NCBI GenBank assembly: GCA_047616325.1 | Contig: JBLHGN010000139.1 | Span: 1 to 9,297, forward strand | Length of the DNA stretch: 9,297 nucleotides | DNA from: JBLHGN01 sp047616325 | Lineage (GTDB): Bacteria > Pseudomonadota > Gammaproteobacteria > Pseudomonadales > Cellvibrionaceae | Direction: 5' to 3' | Part shown: one piece after another, positions 5,477 to 9,297 of the stretch | Layout of the letters: every line of letters begins with the position of its first letter | How positions within the stretch are numbered: the stretch's first letter is position 1 | Notes under the pieces: generated by a model | Databases searched by the model: none | The model's input: only the letters and a program-made list of their open reading frames with translations | What the model was told of the DNA's origin: nothing | Translations under genes and position numbers: made by a program

Positions 5477-8400
5477 GTGGTAAAAACGCTTTTTTTCAGC
5501 TTGGCCATATTAGGCCTCATTTCGTGTGGTGGCAGCCAGCAAGAATCCCTCACTCCTACTAACGGCCAAGGTACTGGAACAGGTACGGGTACGGGTACCG
5601 ATTCAACGCAGATAACGTCGGTGGACCCCGTTCATGGTGCTGCAATGTACAGTGATTCGTGTGCTTCCTGCCACGGCGACGATATCACGGCCGACCAGCA
5701 GAGTATTGCAAGCGGCACCAACTACGCCGTGATCAAAACGGCCATTGGTTCAGTCGATCAAATGGCGCAATTCAGCTCGCTAAGCGACCAAGATATTGCC
5801 GATATTGCCAGTGCAATTGCTGATGCGACCGGTGTGGCGGCGGAGCCTCTGCCCATAGTGCTGTCAGGAAGCACCGGGGGCAGCGACCCTTCGGGTGACC
5901 CCCCCTTCACAATTTACGTAGGCGATGCCCTGCGTGGTCAAGACATTTACGTTGCCACCTGTGGTAACTCGGGCTGCCATACCTCAATTGTCGATAATTC
6001 CAACAACATACAGGCCGGTGCCAATCCTTATCGTGTGGACAGTGCTATCGCCAGCGTGTTCGCAATGAGCAACAATACTGTTGTTACAGCCTTAGACGCT
6101 CGCGCTATTGACGACGTGGCGGCTTACATTGCTCAGCAAGTTGAATCAGGTGGTGAGCCGCCTGTAGGTCCGACCCCTACGCCAGTGCCAAGCACAGGAG
6201 AAGCTCTGTTCAATGCAAGCTGTAGAGATTGCCATGCATCCATTACTGCTAATACTCTGAGTATTCAGACCGGTGCAGATTCCACCCTGGTGGTGAATGC
6301 TATAGCGACGGTTGCTTCAATGATGACGCCTGCCCTGCAAGCGCTGACTGATCAAGAAATTAGCGATATAGCGGACTACATTCAGCAGCAAATCGATGGT
6401 GGTGGGCCAGAACCAACATCAACACCAACACCAACACCAACACCAACATCAACACCAACTCCGGACCCCGGGGCCTTAATTGGAGATGCTGGCAACGGTT
6501 CTGGCCTGTTTATATCCGCCTGTTCTGACTGTCATACATCGATACTTATCAATAGCTTAAATATTAGGATCGGTGTGAGCTTTGCGATTGTGGAAGCTGC
6601 TATAAACAGCGTTGGTTTAATGCGAAATGATGCCGAAGTTCAGGCATTGAGCGACCAAGGCATTGCCGATATCGCGGCCTTTATTGCACAGGAAATCGCT
6701 AACGAGACACCCCCAACGCCAACACCGACGCCGGATCCAACACCAACACTGACGCCGAATCCAAACCCGACGCCGAATCCAAACCCGACGCCGAATCCAA
6801 ACCCAAACCCGACGCCGAATCCAAACCCGACGCCAACTCCTACGCCGAACCCAACTCCGACGCCAACATCTACGCCAGTGCCAATTATTGGTAATGTTCT
6901 TAATGGCGAGCAAATATATGCCACCACCTGCTCACAGTGCCACTTGCCTCGCGTCGTCGAGAACAGCGTAGGTAATTTTGATAGATATCGTCCGGTAACC
7001 ATCGACGTAGTGAAGGATGCGATCGTAACCTATATAAGAATGCGCGATAGCGTAGCTATTAATGAACTGAGCGATCAAGAGCTTACCGATGCCGCCGCTT
7101 ATATTGAGCAGCAGCTTGAATCTGGCGGAGACGATCCAGATGAAGAGGATCTTGTCGATTGCTCAAGCCCAGAGGGTGAGCTATTACGAGCACAAATCCG
7201 CAGGCTCACCGAGGTGCAATTTAAAAATACAATTGAAGCGGTGTTTGCAGGAGTGACGCTCGACGCCGTGACTTGGCCGAGTTTGGGCGATGCGGTGCCC
7301 ACTATTGGCATGTCGGGTGGCGGTAACGAATTGGGTGTGAATTCCATTAATATAGATGCTATTTATACGGCTGTTAGCGACATTGTTGATACGGTTTTAC
7401 TCGAAGCCGGCGCTATAAAAGACTGCGCCGACTTTGCTGGAGGTACCTGTGCGGAAGACTTGCTTGAAACTTATGGGCCTCTTTTGTGGCGTCGCCCTTT
7501 GACTCTTAACGAGACGACAAGCATTACCACACCGTTTTCCGGTTTTACTTCTAGTAGCGAGCGGGTAAACTTTTTGTTCAAATCACTGCTTATGAGCAGC
7601 AACTTTTTATATCGCAATGAGTTAGGCGATTTGGACTCTGATCAGAGCACGCTAGACTCGTACGAAGTTGCGAGCTTACTTTCCTACGGCCTTTGGGATT
7701 CTCCTCCAGATACAGAACTTTATGCACTCGCTGCCGATGAACAGATATTAGGTGAAGTCATAATAGGCGAGCAGGTGACACGCATGATAGGTGACGCTCG
7801 GTTCAGTGAGACTTATGCAGGCTTCATTATGGACTACCTAAAACTACAAACGGTAACCGACATAGAAAAACTTGAGTCGGTCAACTTCACCACAGCAATG
7901 CGCGAAGCGCTGTTGGAAAGTGCACAACTTAGTGTGGCAGACCACGCGGCGAATCTTGATAACGGTGTACTGTCTATATTCGACGCTGACAGCAGCGGTT
8001 TCTACGTAAATAATGTTGTTAATGATTTGTTTGGGGTGTCTGCGCCTTCAGGCTCTGCGATGACAGCAGTAGCGATGAGTGCAACTGAGCGCAACGGCAT
8101 TATGACTCACCCGGCCTTCCTTGCGGCGCACTCGTCTCAAGGTGGTTCGGGTATAGTTAAGCGAGGTGTGTTCACACTGTTGCAAATGTCCTGCTATGTA
8201 ATGGGTGACCCCCCCGCAGAAATTGATGAGCAAGCCGTAAATCTAGACGAAGGGAGAACATACTCAACGCGCGAACTGCTGGATATACAGCACAGTTCTC
8301 AGCCTGCCTGTTACGGCTGTCATATTGTGATTGACCCGGCCGGTTATGGTTTGGAGCACTTTGACACACTTGGCCGCTACCGCGACTTTGAGATAGGCAT

Positions 8401-8707
8401 TACCGACGGTATTTTAAGTGGCACTGCGGATATCGACGCTTCGGGAGCATTGGATTTGCCCGAGGCCGGTGTAATTGCGTTCGAAGATCATATTGGTTAT
8501 GTCAACGGGTTAAAACAATCTGCGGATATAGAAAACTGCATGGTGAGGCGTGCGCTGGAGAAATTCTCTGGTCAGTCACTGCAAAATAATTCTTGCGAAG
8601 TAAGGCAGCTACTGCAAAAATTTGATGAGACAGATCGCAGTATTAGGGGTTTAATAAACAGCATTGTGCAGCTCGAAAGCATGCGTGTGCGCGGAGGTGT
8701 AGAGTAA
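5477..8707 (+). CDS. Multiheme lipoprotein: five cytochrome c modules fused to DUF1587-DUF1595-DUF1592-DUF1588-DUF1585
   Basis: GTG start with GGAG six bases upstream; 1076 residues. The signal peptide ends LISC (Cys17), so the protein is probably an outer-membrane lipoprotein exported by Sec. Five small cytochrome c modules follow, each with a haem motif, a Met about 29-33 residues later and an LSDQEIADIAAYI-like helix. The haem motifs are CASCH (62-66), CGNSGCH with four spacer residues (162-168), CRDCH (249-253), CSDCH (349-353) and CSQCH (485-489). Candidate axial Met residues are 96, 197, 282/283, 382 and 522. Thr/Pro or Asn/Pro linkers lie at about 227-240, 311-332 and 411-468. The C-terminal half carries DUF1587 (RRLTEVQFKNTI, 575-586), DUF1595 (WRRPL, 671), DUF1592 (FLYRNELG 710, EVASLLSYGLWDSPPD 730-745), DUF1588 (RGVF 896, CYGCH 945-949, IDPAGYGLEHFDTLGRYR) and DUF1585 (RRALEKFSGQS, 1024-1034). 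A sixth haem could bind at CYGCH. The function is unestablished; electron transfer is implied. It overlaps the DUF1552 gene by one base. Confidence 0.92.
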   Translation: MVKTLFFSLAILGLISCGGSQQESLTPTNGQGTGTGTGTGTDSTQITSVDPVHGAAMYSDSCASCHGDDITADQQSIASGTNYAVIKTAIGSVDQMAQFSSLSDQDIADIASAIADATGVAAEPLPIVLSGSTGGSDPSGDPPFTIYVGDALRGQDIYVATCGNSGCHTSIVDNSNNIQAGANPYRVDSAIASVFAMSNNTVVTALDARAIDDVAAYIAQQVESGGEPPVGPTPTPVPSTGEALFNASCRDCHASITANTLSIQTGADSTLVVNAIATVASMMTPALQALTDQEISDIADYIQQQIDGGGPEPTSTPTPTPTPTSTPTPDPGALIGDAGNGSGLFISACSDCHTSILINSLNIRIGVSFAIVEAAINSVGLMRNDAEVQALSDQGIADIAAFIAQEIANETPPTPTPTPDPTPTLTPNPNPTPNPNPTPNPNPNPTPNPNPTPTPTPNPTPTPTSTPVPIIGNVLNGEQIYATTCSQCHLPRVVENSVGNFDRYRPVTIDVVKDAIVTYIRMRDSVAINELSDQELTDAAAYIEQQLESGGDDPDEEDLVDCSSPEGELLRAQIRRLTEVQFKNTIEAVFAGVTLDAVTWPSLGDAVPTIGMSGGGNELGVNSINIDAIYTAVSDIVDTVLLEAGAIKDCADFAGGTCAEDLLETYGPLLWRRPLTLNETTSITTPFSGFTSSSERVNFLFKSLLMSSNFLYRNELGDLDSDQSTLDSYEVASLLSYGLWDSPPDTELYALAADEQILGEVIIGEQVTRMIGDARFSETYAGFIMDYLKLQTVTDIEKLESVNFTTAMREALLESAQLSVADHAANLDNGVLSIFDADSSGFYVNNVVNDLFGVSAPSGSAMTAVAMSATERNGIMTHPAFLAAHSSQGGSGIVKRGVFTLLQMSCYVMGDPPAEIDEQAVNLDEGRTYSTRELLDIQHSSQPACYGCHIVIDPAGYGLEHFDTLGRYRDFEIGITDGILSGTADIDASGALDLPEAGVIAFEDHIGYVNGLKQSADIENCMVRRALEKFSGQSLQNNSCEVRQLLQKFDETDRSIRGLINSIVQLESMRVRGGVE
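6413..6465 (+). repeat. Hexanucleotide-type repeat coding a Thr/Pro linker
   Basis: CCAACA-type hexamers (alternating ACACCA and ACATCA) run here and encode the linker TSTPTPTPTPTSTPTP between cytochrome modules 3 and 4. Changes in copy number would keep the frame and only lengthen or shorten the linker. Confidence 0.85.
6751..6828 (+). repeat. Four copies of an 18-bp in-frame repeat coding the Thr-Pro-Asn-Pro linker
   Basis: The unit GACGCCGAATCCAAACCC occurs exactly at 6751-6768, 6769-6786, 6787-6804 and 6811-6828, with a 6-base AAACCC insert before the last. It encodes TPNPNP units of the longest linker, between cytochrome modules 4 and 5. Near-perfect identity at the DNA level points to recent expansion. 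Confidence 0.95.
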
Positions 8708-9297
8708 TGCTTATAAAAAAACCGACCAATATGTATGTTAATCAGAAGCGACGTACTTTTCTTAAAGGTTTAGTGGCCGCAGGCCTAGTGCCTGCACTAT
8801 CGGCAGAACGTATATTCGCTGCGAGCGCAGGAGCGTCTCAGCCTCTGAGGTTTCTATTTATTCCCCTCAAGCACGGCTGGGGTACAGGCGGAACCACGGA
8901 ACTAGAGGGGATAACAGGCACAGGCAGCGGTATTTCCGACTTTGACTTACCGAGTTTTTGGTCACCCTTAGATGCCATTAAAGATAAGTGTGTATTTGTC
9001 GATGGCTTGCGTGGCACTTTCTGGGGGAATGCTCACGATGTTTCCTACTCCGATATATTTACCGCAGCTGTTCCCGCTAATTCACCAGCAAGTGATGCAT
9101 TGGGCGGGCCTTTTCCGCTGCCAATCGGGCCGTCAATAGACTCTGTGTTTGAGGGTGAATCTGGCAAGGCTGCTTTGCGATTTTCGGCTAATTACTCCAG
9201 TTTTGGCGCCAGCCATCACCCCCTTTCCTTTAACGACGAACGCTTCGATAATTTGCCGTATTACCGTAGCGCTATCGATGCATATAATGCGCTGTTT
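8707..9297 (+). CDS. DUF1552 (HXXSHH family) protein with Tat signal, N-terminal part, cut by the window end
   Basis: ATG 8707 overlaps the previous stop codon as TAATG and has GGAGG at 8693-8697, nine bases upstream, so translation is coupled to the multiheme gene. The 197 codons visible are open to the window end. Residues 14-20 read KRRTFLK, a twin-arginine motif, followed by a hydrophobic stretch GLVAAGLVPALSA and a likely cleavage site after FAASA. The mature part begins QPLRFLFIPLKHGWG. It continues with FDLPSFWSPLDAIKDKCVFVDGLRG and YSDIFTAAVP, matching the N-terminal layout of DUF1552 proteins. These are regularly encoded next to DUF1592/DUF1588 proteins, as here. Tat export implies folding, and perhaps cofactor or metal loading, in the cytoplasm. 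The catalytic role is unknown; the family's HxxSHH motif normally lies further on. A GASHHPLS segment near residue 170 is seen here but may not be that motif. Confidence 0.87.
   Translation, partial: MLIKKPTNMYVNQKRRTFLKGLVAAGLVPALSAERIFAASAGASQPLRFLFIPLKHGWGTGGTTELEGITGTGSGISDFDLPSFWSPLDAIKDKCVFVDGLRGTFWGNAHDVSYSDIFTAAVPANSPASDALGGPFPLPIGPSIDSVFEGESGKAALRFSANYSSFGASHHPLSFNDERFDNLPYYRSAIDAYNALF

Noticed and set aside
5344..5562. 72-codon plus-strand frame before and over the multiheme start
   Set aside because: It overlaps the signal peptide of the clear lipoprotein gene in another frame, has no ribosome site and no family features.
6617..7002. Minus-strand frames rich in Val/Gly or Trp/Arg
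   Set aside because: They are antisense readings of the Thr/Pro and Asn/Pro linker repeats in the multiheme gene.

Overview
The window looks like a piece of accessory chromosome from a marine gammaproteobacterium. Moderate GC, a CsgG/DUF4810/DUF799 lipoprotein trio and a DUF1592/DUF1552 gene pair are all compatible with the Cellvibrio/Saccharophagus/Teredinibacter lineage. That placement is inference from gene content, not a sequence match. There are four intact or near-intact host genes plus a partial fifth, packed between decayed mobile elements.

Left part (1-1160) is a stack of damaged mobile DNA. Bases 1-205 are the 5' end of an IS1634-family element that runs off the left edge. It interrupts an IS110-family recombinase gene (minus strand, 935 down to 206) that also carries an in-frame TAG. 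Just beyond the IS110 gene start, on the plus strand, lie domains V and VI of a group II intron (1086-1154) with no reverse transcriptase; its domain V has a broken catalytic triad.

Middle (1375-3219) is a three-gene plus-strand operon of outer-membrane lipoproteins: a CsgG-like protein, a short DUF4810 protein with a TPR-like motif, and a DUF799 (GNA1162-like) protein. A weak terminator-like hairpin and five copies of an 8-bp repeat follow.

Then comes a nearly complete second IS1634-family element (3376-5064, minus strand). Both terminal inverted repeats are visible, but the transposase has an in-frame TGA and has lost its C-terminus. The two IS1634 copies point the same way and flank the lipoprotein operon, as in a composite transposon or a deletion-prone direct repeat.

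Right part (5477-9297) is a translationally coupled gene pair. The first gene encodes a 1076-residue lipoprotein with five small cytochrome c modules separated by Thr/Pro-rich linkers, followed by DUF1587-DUF1595-DUF1592-DUF1588-DUF1585. The second, overlapping it by one base and cut by the window end, is a Tat-exported DUF1552 protein. The pairing is known from planctomycetes, myxobacteria and some gammaproteobacteria, but its biochemical role is not established. The five-heme extension makes this version the most interesting object in the window: an envelope-anchored electron-carrying chain attached to a protein of unknown function, with a separately exported partner.
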